The notes beneath the pieces were generated by a model. It did no database searches. It was not told the origin of the DNA and saw only the letters and a program-made list of their open reading frames with translations. DNA of 20,683 nucleotides, taken from the NCBI GenBank assembly GCA_002409995.1, contig DHOR01000035.1, positions 1 through 20,683 on the forward strand, written 5' to 3'. Below, piece by piece: positions 6,925 to 14,606 of this stretch. The first letter of the stretch is position 1. Each line of letters begins with the position of its first letter. The stretch comes from Hungatella sp. UBA5385. GTDB lineage: Bacteria; Bacillota; Clostridia; Lachnospirales; Lachnospiraceae. The position numbers were made by a program, and so were the translations under genes.

Positions 6925-8370
6925 TTATTCAGCTTCCAGTACATTATAATCCACAGTCCCTTCATCAACAACAGATTCCAGATGCTGAGCCAGAATACTG
7001 GGATAGCCTAATTCATCCCACAGCTGATAACCCGGCCTTTCCACTGCCTTATCCCGAATCTCATAAACTTTTCCATTATAATAATATGTATTCAGTTCTC
7101 CATATAGCTTTGCCATCAAATCCCTCTGAGTTTTGGAAAGCCCGATTTTGTCTTCATTTTCAGCAAATTCATCCTGTGCCTGATTGTAAAATACCCTGTT
7201 TGTAAATGTTACGCCAAATTCCTTAAAATTCAGCAGATTTTCATCTGTACTTCCATTGTCCTGTGCCCATTTTTCCATATCAAGTGCTTCTGTATGATAG
7301 CGAAAGCTGGCGTCATCTCCATAATATAACACTCCATACTGACAAGGAGGGGTTGCCACTGAGCTGGTGACTATTTCATAAATCCCATAATCCTCTCCTG
7401 ATCTCATAAAATGCTGCACATGCAGATGTCCACTGAGAAATAAAGGCACATCCCAGCTTTCCAGCTGATCAATCAGCTGCGCGCTGTGCTCAATGGTATA
7501 ATCCTTTACATAAACCTCACTTTCATCCAGCAGATTGTGATGAGCAACAGGAATCACATTCATTCCCAATCTCCATGCCTCCTCCATCTGCTCTTCAATC
7601 CAGTCATAGGTTCCCTCCTGGATCATACCACCCATCTGGCTGTAAGGCATATACTGACAGGTATCCAGCATCATAGCCCTGGTGTAATCATTGATTTGGT
7701 AGACATAACTTAGAGACGCCGGGTCCCGGCTTACAGCCTCACTATATCCGTAGTCATCGTAAATGGTCTCAAATTCCTCAGGAAAAATAGAAGATACTGC
7801 CATGGCATGTTCCTCCAGAAACTGGGAAGCTGCCATATTGTTAATGTCATGATTGCCGGGAATCACTATAACCGGCACTCCGGCAGATTCGATCTCTTTT
7901 AATTTGCCGGCTATATCCAGATGACTGTCTTTTTCTCCATTAAATGTTAAATCCCCGCTTATAATCAGTACATCCGGCTTCTCTTCAATTACCTTTTCTA
8001 TAAATGCATCTGTAATCTCCCAGATATAAGGCATTGCCTTACCATCATCATGATCTACCATTTGCTGAAAAGCACTTTTTAAATCAGTAAGATCCTTTGA
8101 CAGATAATGGATATCCGAAGCCACCAGTATCTTACAGCCACCGGTATACACCGGTTCAGGCGGATTTGCAGTCGGATCATCTGCTGTTCCAGGAAATGAT
8201 TCAATGGTAGAAGGTTCCGTCTCTGCCTTTGTTGTCTCCAGCTTTGTTGTCTCTGTTATATGTTCTGTCTCTGGGGCAGTTACAGTTTCAGTTTCAACCA
8301 CAGGCTTTGCCGAACACCCTGCCAGCACTGTACTGATTAATAATGCAGCTGCCAATAACCTTCTATTCAT
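6925..8370 (-). CDS. Metallophosphoesterase lipoprotein (calcineurin-like)
   Basis: An extracytoplasmic, lipid-anchored phosphoesterase of 481 residues. The signal peptide ends in a lipobox, VLAGC with Cys19, followed by a Thr/Glu/Pro-rich linker (about 25-70). The metallophosphatase motifs appear in order: ILVASDIHYLS, ISGDLTFNGEKD, VIPGNHDINN, VAHHNLL and GHLHVQH, which together bind two metal ions. The substrate cannot be told from sequence; relatives act on phosphodiesters, nucleotides or wall polymers. The upstream TTG at 8373 is possible, but the ATG at 8370 is better spaced from the GAGGAG site. It begins 37 bases after the GH18 gene and is followed by a strong terminator, so the two form an operon and may both act on envelope material. 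Confidence 0.87.
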   Translation of the reverse strand: MNRRLLAAALLISTVLAGCSAKPVVETETVTAPETEHITETTKLETTKAETEPSTIESFPGTADDPTANPPEPVYTGGCKILVASDIHYLSKDLTDLKSAFQQMVDHDDGKAMPYIWEITDAFIEKVIEEKPDVLIISGDLTFNGEKDSHLDIAGKLKEIESAGVPVIVIPGNHDINNMAASQFLEEHAMAVSSIFPEEFETIYDDYGYSEAVSRDPASLSYVYQINDYTRAMMLDTCQYMPYSQMGGMIQEGTYDWIEEQMEEAWRLGMNVIPVAHHNLLDESEVYVKDYTIEHSAQLIDQLESWDVPLFLSGHLHVQHFMRSGEDYGIYEIVTSSVATPPCQYGVLYYGDDASFRYHTEALDMEKWAQDNGSTDENLLNFKEFGVTFTNRVFYNQAQDEFAENEDKIGLSKTQRDLMAKLYGELNTYYYNGKVYEIRDKAVERPGYQLWDELGYPSILAQHLESVVDEGTVDYNVLEAE

Positions 8371-8407
8371 CAATCTATCTCCTCAGATAACTCTAGTCCA
8401 TTCTCAT

Positions 8408-10069
8408 TTACTCCTGATCCAGCCGAATCTCATCCCATAACTCAGCAGGCTCAAAACCAAGCTTCCAGCAGGCAACGCCTGTCAGATCATACTTCTTAAT
8501 TAAATCCATTTTCAAGCCAATGGATCGCTCTTCCTCCATCCACAGCTTCTTAAGCCCCTCATCTGTTTTCAGTTCACCATAATACTGTCCAAGAGCTTCC
8601 TGCCAGTATAATTCCACCTTATTATCATTAACCCATTCCTTTGCCTTAGCGATGCCGAGAGCAGAGGAAGAGGTCTTGCCTTCTTCATCCTCTGTCCAAA
8701 CTCTTGTATACAAAGGAATCGCATTAATAAGCTTCTCTTTTGGCACCACTTTTAAAGTGTTAGTAATCCCATCCTCCACATATCCAATGGAAGCAACAGA
8801 GCCTGGTTCTCCTCCGGAATAATGCTCATCATATCCCATAACTATCACATAATCCGCTACAATTCCCTGTTCCTTTCGATTATAGAACTGGGTGGAAGCA
8901 GTAGGAACATAATTATCTATTGACAGTACAGTCCCATTATTCCTGCAGGCAACAGACAGTTCACGGATAAACTGTACATAATGAACTCCTGCCTCTTCCT
9001 TAATCCCTTCAAAATCCAGGTTCAGCCCATCTAATTCATAGAGCTCCACTTCTTCCATCAGGCTGTTAATCAGCTTCTGCCTTACTGATGTTTTTGCCAT
9101 AAGAATCTCAGTGTTTACATCAGTGCTGAAATTATCAATCAAAGCCCAGACCTGCAAGCCCTTATCATGAGCCTTCTTTACATAATCTGCATCAGCTAAG
9201 GAAATAAAATTCCCATCATTATCTGCCATTGCATACCAGGTAGGGGCAATCACATTAAGCCCTTTGGTATTTTCCACTGCACTGTCAAAGTTTGCATTAC
9301 CTTCAAGGCTTGTTACCTGATGCCAGGCAAGGCACACAGGCTCATCCATGGAAATGCTTGTGTATACAGGTTCATCAAAGGTACTTTCCAGCACCTCACT
9401 TTGCAATTCACCCAGACGCTTGTGTTCTACATAACCAACATAGCCATCCTCAGTCCTGACCTTATCCCATTTCTCCATAGATTCCAGAATTGTTACAGAG
9501 CTTCCTTCCTCTGCTCTGGTAATAATAGGGCTTTTGATTCCACCCTTCTCTCTAATATTCCCTGACTTTGATACATATGCCTGATTCAGAGAACCCCAGT
9601 TATTATTGATGAATATTCGTTTGTTCTCTCCAGTATCATAAGCTGCAGTTTGTATATCTGTATAATTAATAATAAGACCGATAGACAGATAAACTCCATT
9701 TTCATTGACCCAGAGAAGGGGAGTACCCTGACTGCCTCTTGTATTAACATCTGCATATACGATTGACTCAGGAAGCGCGTATACCAGAAGCTTTTCATTA
9801 TTATCCCAGTAAAAACGCTCATTAATATTCTGATTTACCCATTCCACTGGAAGATAGGTCTGCCCCTCCAGATAGATTCCATGTGCCTCCTGAAGCTCTT
9901 CATTATAATAAATAGCAACCTCATCACCGCTCACTCCCAGGAAATCCTGCATATCTACATGCTCCTTTGACGGTGTATACTTTTCAACCAGCTGAAATCC
10001 GAAAATGGCTGCGATTACTAACAATATTAAAAGTAAGGTTATAAATACCGGTTTTGCCCGTCTCATCAT
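8408..10069 (-). CDS. Membrane-anchored SH3-domain GH18 glycoside hydrolase
   Basis: A 553-residue envelope glycosidase. Residues about 7-27 form a signal anchor. A region at about 40-160 looks like the copper-amine-oxidase-N-type stalk domain common in clostridial surface proteins. A bacterial SH3 domain (about 165-222) has the VRTEDGYVGYV signature. The GH18 barrel (about 235-545) contains DGLNLDFE, a variant of DGxDxDxE with catalytic E354 retained and the second Asp replaced by Asn. Similar GH18 proteins are spore-cortex or cell-wall hydrolases such as YaaH/SleL types, so peptidoglycan is the likely substrate. The start at 10069 is the second ATG, seven bases after AGGAGG; the first ATG is too close to it. 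An extended -10 promoter lies upstream. It shares an operon with the phosphoesterase lipoprotein. Confidence 0.88.
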   Translation of the reverse strand: MMRRAKPVFITLLLILLVIAAIFGFQLVEKYTPSKEHVDMQDFLGVSGDEVAIYYNEELQEAHGIYLEGQTYLPVEWVNQNINERFYWDNNEKLLVYALPESIVYADVNTRGSQGTPLLWVNENGVYLSIGLIINYTDIQTAAYDTGENKRIFINNNWGSLNQAYVSKSGNIREKGGIKSPIITRAEEGSSVTILESMEKWDKVRTEDGYVGYVEHKRLGELQSEVLESTFDEPVYTSISMDEPVCLAWHQVTSLEGNANFDSAVENTKGLNVIAPTWYAMADNDGNFISLADADYVKKAHDKGLQVWALIDNFSTDVNTEILMAKTSVRQKLINSLMEEVELYELDGLNLDFEGIKEEAGVHYVQFIRELSVACRNNGTVLSIDNYVPTASTQFYNRKEQGIVADYVIVMGYDEHYSGGEPGSVASIGYVEDGITNTLKVVPKEKLINAIPLYTRVWTEDEEGKTSSSALGIAKAKEWVNDNKVELYWQEALGQYYGELKTDEGLKKLWMEEERSIGLKMDLIKKYDLTGVACWKLGFEPAELWDEIRLDQE

Positions 10070-10119
10070 TTGCATTCCTCCTGATCATGGAATCGTTACA
10101 CTGTTATTTACTAATCTAG

Positions 10120-10128
10120 ATTATACCA
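10120..10128 (-). promoter_or_regulatory. Extended -10 promoter element of the GH18 operon
   Basis: Minus-strand TGGTATAAT, a perfect extended -10 (TGnTATAAT), about 50 bases before the GH18 start codon. I see no good -35 box, which extended -10 promoters can lack. Confidence 0.6.
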
Positions 10129-10188
10129 CATTTACTGCTTTTATCACTTTACATTTTCATTACTTTCTAAAAATTCTTTCTGAAAATA

Positions 10189-10246
10189 AGGGCGCAGGGA
10201 AATCAAACCGGCTATAGGCTGTCGATGGTATCCCGCCCTGCGCCCT
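10189..10246. other. Long-range hairpin element, possible terminator or structured RNA
   Basis: AGGGCGCAGGG (10189-10199) and CCCTGCGCCCT (10236-10246) are perfect 11-bp GC-rich inverted repeats around 36 bases. On the minus strand the stem is followed by TTATTTTC, so it may terminate the operon ending at 10279. The loop is much larger than in a normal terminator and the stem is far more GC-rich than its surroundings, which points to a dispersed element or a structured RNA. Confidence 0.5.
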
Positions 10247-10278
10247 ATTTAGTTTATAGTGTCTTGTGCCGCTCAAAA

Positions 10279-10500
10279 CTAGTTATAATAAACCCGGTCA
10301 AATCTTATTTCACGAAGACAACCTGTATCTTCATCTGGAACAAAATCAGCCATATAAAAAGAGTCATCCTCTCTGACTTCAAATATCTTATTCCAGTCCT
10401 TTTCATCGGAATCCATGCCGTCAATGACAATATTAATCCCTTTGTCGTGATATCTTTTAAGACCTTCCAGCATTTTTTCCTCTTCCTCACCTTTTTTCAT
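10279..10500 (-). CDS. Small acidic protein of unknown function (73 residues)
   Basis: I do not recognise a family. The predicted cytoplasmic protein begins MKKGEEEEKMLEGLKRYHDK, a charged helix, followed by INIVIDGMDSDEKDW and a mixed, probably beta-rich end (FYMADFVPDE, EIRFDRVYYN). There is no signal peptide, membrane segment or metal motif. I chose the ATG at 10500, nine bases after AGAAGG, over a TTG 60 bases upstream. It starts five bases after the stop of an even smaller frame (10505-10579), in the same operon as the kinase. The join between the two frames reads as if they were once one protein of about 97 residues broken by a one-base shift, so this could be the larger half of a frameshifted gene. 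Confidence 0.55.
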   Translation of the reverse strand: MKKGEEEEKMLEGLKRYHDKGINIVIDGMDSDEKDWNKIFEVREDDSFYMADFVPDEDTGCLREIRFDRVYYN

Positions 10501-10504
10501 TGAA

Positions 10505-10579
10505 TTATACCTTCTCTTTTGTAATTCCAGCATCTTTAAGCAGCAGAGGTAGATCCTCAAGGTTTATGGCGTGACACAT
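10505..10579 (-). CDS. Possible 24-residue peptide or 5' part of a frameshifted small gene
   Basis: A minus-strand frame, ATG at 10579 to TAA at 10505-10507, that begins MCHAINLEDLPLLLKDAG and ends ITKEKV. It lies between the P-loop-like gene and the 73-residue gene. The composition is protein-like (amphipathic LEDLPLLLKDAGI). The ribosome site AAAGGGAG is unusually close to the ATG, which weakens the case for a separate gene. A one-base shift before the stop would join it smoothly to the residues YNSMKKG of the next frame. It is either a short coupled leader peptide or the front of a broken gene. Confidence 0.3.
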   Translation of the reverse strand: MCHAINLEDLPLLLKDAGITKEKV

Positions 10580-10594
10580 ACTCCCTTTCTGCTG

Positions 10595-11164
10595 CTATAG
10601 AATCTGCTGGTAAAACTGTATCAATTGACCGGTAATTTCCAAAGCGTCTACTGAAACCGGAATTCTCCAGATAGGGCTGCCAAGGTTCTTTTCCATATTT
10701 TTTCTGGCTTCTTCACTTCCGAATACTGTGAACAGTTCCCAGCTCTTCTTCCCCCGCTTCCTATCTCCGGCAAATTCCAGAAACGCTCCGATCTGCCATT
10801 CGCAGACACTTCCCACTACAAATTGTCTGTCACATCTTAAAAATTCTCTTAGATTTCCCTCTGAAACTGTGCCGTAATCCACAATTACAGTGTGATATCC
10901 GGACCTTTTACACAATAAAAGAGCATCTGTCCCGGCTTTTCCATAATAATCCGTTCCTAGCAGCCTGAATGCGCCGCTTCTATCCAACTCTCTTCTGCTG
11001 CATATCCGATGCAACCGTGAAAAATCCTCATGAGAGTTCCATTCCAGCAAAGCACAGCGTTTCCCCAGAATTCCATGATAATAACCTGCAGTCATAATTG
11101 CAAAATGGGTAACTCCTGTACCGGAACCTGTTCCAATGATTCCTATGATCTGCTGATTTTCCAT
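10595..11164 (-). CDS. MinD/ParA-like P-loop-fold protein without the Walker A lysine
   Basis: A 189-residue protein resembling the SIMIBI (MinD/ParA/CpaE) ATPase fold: an N-terminal strand, then a glycine-rich loop GTGSGTGVTH at about 12-21, a Walker-B-like strand HTVIVDYG, and later strands ending in SPIWRIPVSVD. The loop lacks the lysine of a working Walker A (GKT/S), with Val in its place, so ATP hydrolysis is doubtful. It resembles the C-terminal domain of the kinase encoded just upstream (GSGSGAGTTH). The ATG at 11164 follows the kinase stop in TAGAATG, with AGAAGG nine bases upstream, so translation is probably coupled; a GTG at 11185 would overlap the kinase. It may be a partner or regulator of the kinase, like TadZ/CpaE receiver proteins, but no pilus genes are here. 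Confidence 0.65.
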   Translation of the reverse strand: MENQQIIGIIGTGSGTGVTHFAIMTAGYYHGILGKRCALLEWNSHEDFSRLHRICSRRELDRSGAFRLLGTDYYGKAGTDALLLCKRSGYHTVIVDYGTVSEGNLREFLRCDRQFVVGSVCEWQIGAFLEFAGDRKRGKKSWELFTVFGSEEARKNMEKNLGSPIWRIPVSVDALEITGQLIQFYQQIL

Positions 11165-11165
11165 T

Positions 11166-12650
11166 CTATTTTGCCTTCTGTTCACCGCTTTTTCCCGTGC
11201 CTTTCTTCTTATGCAGTCTTCTCCACATCATTTTCAACGCCCCCTGCCGTTCTTGCCTATTACCGCAAGGGCTCTGCGTTTCTCCAAGCAGCCCTGATAC
11301 AAGTGCATCATAAAAGGTTTTTGTCTCCCTGTTTATAACAAACGGGTCAGAAAACCATGGCACTTTAAGGCACCGCCCGGGATCAACACCTTCAGGCATC
11401 TTAATTCTGCTTTTTCCATCTGTGTGATTATAAACCACCATGTAGGGTATAGATAACCGCAGCAAGGCTGACACTGACTTTTCAACAGCTTTCTGATTCC
11501 AGCACCTGCTGTCGCAGACAAGAATCACTGCATCAGCAAAGGCAGAAACAGCTTTCGGTTCATGACCAAAATCAAGAACTCGGGTTTCATAAGGCGGCGG
11601 AGCCAGTTTTACTTCCGCTCCATAGGCAGGCTTCCAGGCAAATCCTCTGTACTGCATAATTCCAAAGCTGTCTCTGACTGCGCCTGAATAGAGGCCCAGC
11701 CCGTTGCCCATGCCTGAATCATTCATTTCTTCATAAAGATTGGGATATCCTGAATTTCTTAGATAAGTTGACAGGCCAACAGCCACATGGGTTGTACCGG
11801 CCCCAGATCCGCTCCCTGTAAGAGCAATGGTAAGAGGTGATAGTTGTAGACGGTGATCGGCAGCCGTTCCCACACGAGCAAGCTGCTTCAGCCCTTCCTC
11901 CAGTTCCTGTGCTGATGAAAAACGCATCACTTTTTCCTCCTGCAGACATCTTCCTATTACTGCAGCCAGCTCCGGGTCCATAGACGGATCACCTTCATAG
12001 GGCATCACCGGAAATGCACCTGTATACAGGAAATGGAGGATACCACCAATGGCATATAGGTCTGTTCTCTGATCCAATTCTCTGTTATTATGGTGCTGTT
12101 CCGGAGCTGCAAATTCCAGAGTTCCGTAACGTTTGCTGCTGGCATTTGCCTCATAGGCAGGCGCTGCATGGTCAAAATCAATTAATTTGATGGTTTCATG
12201 GCACAACAAAAGATTCTTCGGCTGTAAATCCAAATGTAAAATGGGGTTTGGTCCTGCGACATGCAGATAGTGAATGATACGGGCTAACTGAATTCCATAG
12301 ACTATGGTCAGCTCCCGCGACAGATGTCCCTGGTGAAGAACCAGGTCATATAGAGAATCTCCTTCCAGATATTCTTCGATTAAATAACTAAAATTTTCGT
12401 CTTCTTCTACATCGTAAATAATGGGAATTCCCGGATGGCGTAAATCCTTTAGAATTAATGCTTCCCGCCTGAAACGTTCATAATCAAGATGACTTTTCGA
12501 TACCTGCTTGATTGCACGGTATTCTTCAAGTCCAAGATGAACCGCCAGATAAACAGTACCTGACCTGCCGGTTCCCAAGATACGGCATAGCTGGTATTTT
12601 CCAAACAGAACGGTGCTTATTACCTTTGCCACCTCCTTAAACTTGTCCAA
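11166..12650 (-). CDS. Ser/Thr protein kinase fused to a degenerate MinD/ParA-like domain
   Basis: A 494-residue fusion. The N-terminal Hanks-type kinase (about 15-260) has GTGRSGTVY (Gly loop), AIK with K48, and the catalytic loop HLDLQPKN, with Asp and Asn kept but Arg of HRD changed to Leu. IDFDHA replaces DFG and AAPEQ serves as APE. The residues for catalysis are present, although HLD and DFD are unusual. From about 270 a second domain begins with IALTGSGSGAGTTH, a P-loop-like turn lacking the Walker A lysine, and continues with RVLDFGHE (Walker-B-like) and ILVCDSRCW. The tail is very basic (MMWRRLHKKKGTGK), with no transmembrane or PASTA segment, so it is cytoplasmic or weakly membrane-bound. 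The TTG at 12650 (AAGAGG upstream) or a GTG at 12656 may be the start. It is the first gene of an operon with the next P-loop-like gene. Confidence 0.8.
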   Translation of the reverse strand: MDKFKEVAKVISTVLFGKYQLCRILGTGRSGTVYLAVHLGLEEYRAIKQVSKSHLDYERFRREALILKDLRHPGIPIIYDVEEDENFSYLIEEYLEGDSLYDLVLHQGHLSRELTIVYGIQLARIIHYLHVAGPNPILHLDLQPKNLLLCHETIKLIDFDHAAPAYEANASSKRYGTLEFAAPEQHHNNRELDQRTDLYAIGGILHFLYTGAFPVMPYEGDPSMDPELAAVIGRCLQEEKVMRFSSAQELEEGLKQLARVGTAADHRLQLSPLTIALTGSGSGAGTTHVAVGLSTYLRNSGYPNLYEEMNDSGMGNGLGLYSGAVRDSFGIMQYRGFAWKPAYGAEVKLAPPPYETRVLDFGHEPKAVSAFADAVILVCDSRCWNQKAVEKSVSALLRLSIPYMVVYNHTDGKSRIKMPEGVDPGRCLKVPWFSDPFVINRETKTFYDALVSGLLGETQSPCGNRQERQGALKMMWRRLHKKKGTGKSGEQKAK

Positions 12651-12669
12651 TACCACCTCTTACTTAATC

Positions 12670-12698
12670 ATTCTAATAGAAAGTTTCCATTATTTCAA
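12670..12698 (-). promoter_or_regulatory. Promoter of the kinase operon
   Basis: Minus-strand TTGAAA, 17 bases, TAGAAT, each box five of six to consensus. The predicted RNA start is only about 13 bases before the TTG start codon, leaving just the ribosome site. Confidence 0.6.
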
Positions 12699-12758
12699 CC
12701 TTTTTTATAAAATACCTTAAATTATTATAAATTTTCTCACATAGTAATTGCCTTTTAG

Positions 12759-12776
12759 CTATACTATATAGTATAG
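12759..12776. promoter_or_regulatory. 18-bp perfect palindrome between kinase operon and mecA, possible operator
   Basis: CTATACTATATAGTATAG is its own reverse complement. It lies in the 184-bp divergent gap. A weak plus-strand promoter (TTGCCT at 12748, 18 bases, TATAGT at 12772) would overlap it, so a dimeric repressor could block mecA transcription here. Confidence 0.45.
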
Positions 12777-12834
12777 TTATGTTGAGAAAGTATGTTGACA
12801 ACCATTTATTATTAAAAGAACAGGAAGTGATCCT

Positions 12835-13554
12835 ATGAAGATAGAACGTATCAATGAGAATCAGATCCGATGTACACTTACTAATTTTGACTTAAGTATT
12901 CGGAATCTTAATTTAGGCGAATTGGCTTACGGCAGTGAAAAAGCTCGTAATCTGTTTCGTGAGATGATTCAGAAGGCCTCTAACGAAGTGGGATTCGAAG
13001 CAGAAGATACACCTCTTATGGTAGAAGCGATTCCACTGTCTAATGAGAGCGTTATGCTGGTTATTACAAAAATTGAAGATCCGGAAGAACTGGATACACG
13101 TTTTGCCAAGTTTTCTCCTATAGCAGACGACGACCAGGATTCCACGCTGAATGATCTGGCAAGTGAACTTCTGGAGGGTGCCGAAGGATTTTTCAATCTC
13201 CTTGGTTTAGATAAGAAGGAGGAAATCGAAGAAGATAAGCAGGCAGAAGATACTCATACCTCGTCCATACGAATCTACTCATTTAACAATATAGACCAGA
13301 TTTCCGATGCCGCAAGGGCTATTGGACAGGTTTATGACGGAGAGAATACATTATATAAAAAACCTGACTCCAGACAGTATTACCTGGTAATCAGGGATAC
13401 ACCCGATCAATCCTTGAATTTTAGCCGTGTATGCAATGTCCTTGCTGAATATGGTTCCAAAATTCGTCAGGATTATGCTTCAGAAGCGTACTACAGGGAA
13501 CATTACGAGGTGCTGATTGAAGGCAATGCCCTTCAGTCCTTAGCAAAACTCTGA
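12835..13554 (+). CDS. mecA: Adaptor protein MecA (ClpC substrate adaptor)
   Basis: MecA binds unfolded or specific substrates through its N-terminal domain and delivers them to the ClpC ATPase through its C-terminal domain for degradation by ClpP. The 239-residue protein has the family's start, MKIERINENQIRCTLTNFDL, an N-terminal domain to about 85, an acidic flexible linker (about 95-145, with EEIEEDKQAEDT) and a C-terminal domain beginning SIRIYSFNNIDQISDAARAI. The start ATG has AGGAAG seven bases upstream. It is monocistronic, diverges from the kinase operon and ends at a strong terminator. In bacilli MecA controls competence and sporulation regulators; in clostridia general proteolysis is the safer inference. 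Confidence 0.93.
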   Translation: MKIERINENQIRCTLTNFDLSIRNLNLGELAYGSEKARNLFREMIQKASNEVGFEAEDTPLMVEAIPLSNESVMLVITKIEDPEELDTRFAKFSPIADDDQDSTLNDLASELLEGAEGFFNLLGLDKKEEIEEDKQAEDTHTSSIRIYSFNNIDQISDAARAIGQVYDGENTLYKKPDSRQYYLVIRDTPDQSLNFSRVCNVLAEYGSKIRQDYASEAYYREHYEVLIEGNALQSLAKL

Positions 13555-13592
13555 CCCGTCCCTCTGATTCATAGTACTTCATCACAAAAAGA

Positions 13593-13633
13593 ACAACCCA
13601 AAGGTTTATATCCTTTGGGTTGTCTCTTTTTTC
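13593..13633. terminator. Bidirectional terminator of mecA and the convergent hydrolase gene
   Basis: ACAACCCAAAGG (13593-13604) and CCTTTGGGTTGT (13612-13623) form a perfect 12-bp stem with a 7-base loop. T-rich tracts follow on both strands. The stop codon of the minus-strand hydrolase lies in the loop. Confidence 0.92.
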
Positions 13634-14517
13634 TCTTCCAGTATTTCCAGAAAAAATGCCGCTATTAAATCCAGAGTTACATCTGCTTCCTTAATCCGTA
13701 ACAATATCCAGTCGTGAATCATTTTATCCGCTTTTTTAAAAATAAGCTCCGTTCCTTCCAGAGTCTTGGCTCTTTCCATTAAAAGCTCACAATCAGGGGT
13801 CATAATTTCCTCAGTTCCTGCAAATATTAAAACAGGTCCCAGATGATTCCAGTCTCCATAGATGGGAGAAACAAGGGGATCTTCTGAATGAAGAGACCCA
13901 CGGTAATGCTCACCTACTACCTGAAGCTCTTCCACAGGAAGAATACGATCCGTCTTTCTGGCTATTTTAATCATAGGATTGGATAAGCTGATATCCAGCC
14001 ATGGAGAAACCACCGCAGTCCTTACAGGCATAGGCAGTGTTCCCATATCACGAAGCTGCTGCAAAAATGCCAATGCCAGACCACCGCCTGAAGAATCGCC
14101 CATAAGGAAAAAACGATCCTCAGGATATTCTTCAACCAACCTCTCATAAGCTTCCAGCAGAACATGATGAGTATCAGTCGCTGAATATTCAGGTGTCAGC
14201 GGATATTCCAGAACAGACACTCTCATATGATCCCTAAGAGCAAATCTCTCTGCGATCTCTCTGTGCCGCGGCTCTGCCTCCAGAGTATAGTATCCTCCAG
14301 GCAGCATTAATATATGAAGGTTCTTGGGATAGCTTCCATTAATTGTGACACCACGGAATCCGCTGATATCCCAGGTTTTCACTCTCACCTTTTTTGTAAA
14401 ATCATCTGTGACAAAAGCTCCCGGTCCTCTTACAGGGCTTGTAAGCTTCTGTGCCATTTTCCGGTCGTATTTCATAATTCCTGTCATAATTCTGACTAAG
14501 TTGGCTTTCCAGCTCAT
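13606..14517 (-). CDS. Alpha/beta hydrolase (hormone-sensitive-lipase-like esterase)
   Basis: A 303-residue cytoplasmic serine hydrolase. The nucleophile elbow GDSSGGG gives S142; a late GTEEIMTPD segment probably carries the acid and IHDW the histidine. The oxyanion-hole motif, normally HGGG, reads LPGGYY, with Pro in the histidine position, a change sometimes seen in this family. VVSPWLDISL and LVSPIYGDW are typical of acetyl-esterase/HSL relatives. The substrate is unknown. I chose the ATG at 14517, preceded by AAAGGAG; a longer reading to 14577 would start inside the upstream gene's terminator hairpin and is not credible. The TAA stop lies in the loop of the bidirectional terminator shared with mecA. 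Confidence 0.85.
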   Translation of the reverse strand: MSWKANLVRIMTGIMKYDRKMAQKLTSPVRGPGAFVTDDFTKKVRVKTWDISGFRGVTINGSYPKNLHILMLPGGYYTLEAEPRHREIAERFALRDHMRVSVLEYPLTPEYSATDTHHVLLEAYERLVEEYPEDRFFLMGDSSGGGLALAFLQQLRDMGTLPMPVRTAVVSPWLDISLSNPMIKIARKTDRILPVEELQVVGEHYRGSLHSEDPLVSPIYGDWNHLGPVLIFAGTEEIMTPDCELLMERAKTLEGTELIFKKADKMIHDWILLRIKEADVTLDLIAAFFLEILEEKKETTQRI

Positions 14518-14546
14518 GGAATAATTTCTCCTTTTAGACACTGACA

Positions 14547-14577
14547 AATAAAATGCCGGCTCATTAAAAGCCGGCAT
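14547..14577 (-). terminator. Terminator of the DUF1858 gene
   Basis: Minus-strand ATGCCGGCT, loop TTTAATG, AGCCGGCAT, then TTTATTTG. It is a 9-bp perfect stem 30 bases after the stop codon at 14607. Confidence 0.85.
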
Positions 14578-14606
14578 CCGTTACTTCTTTACAAAAAGAA
14601 TTTTAA

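Noticed and set aside
14518..14577. Longer N-terminus for the alpha/beta hydrolase
   Set aside because: The extra 20 codons overlap the DUF1858 terminator hairpin, while the ATG at 14517 has a good ribosome site.
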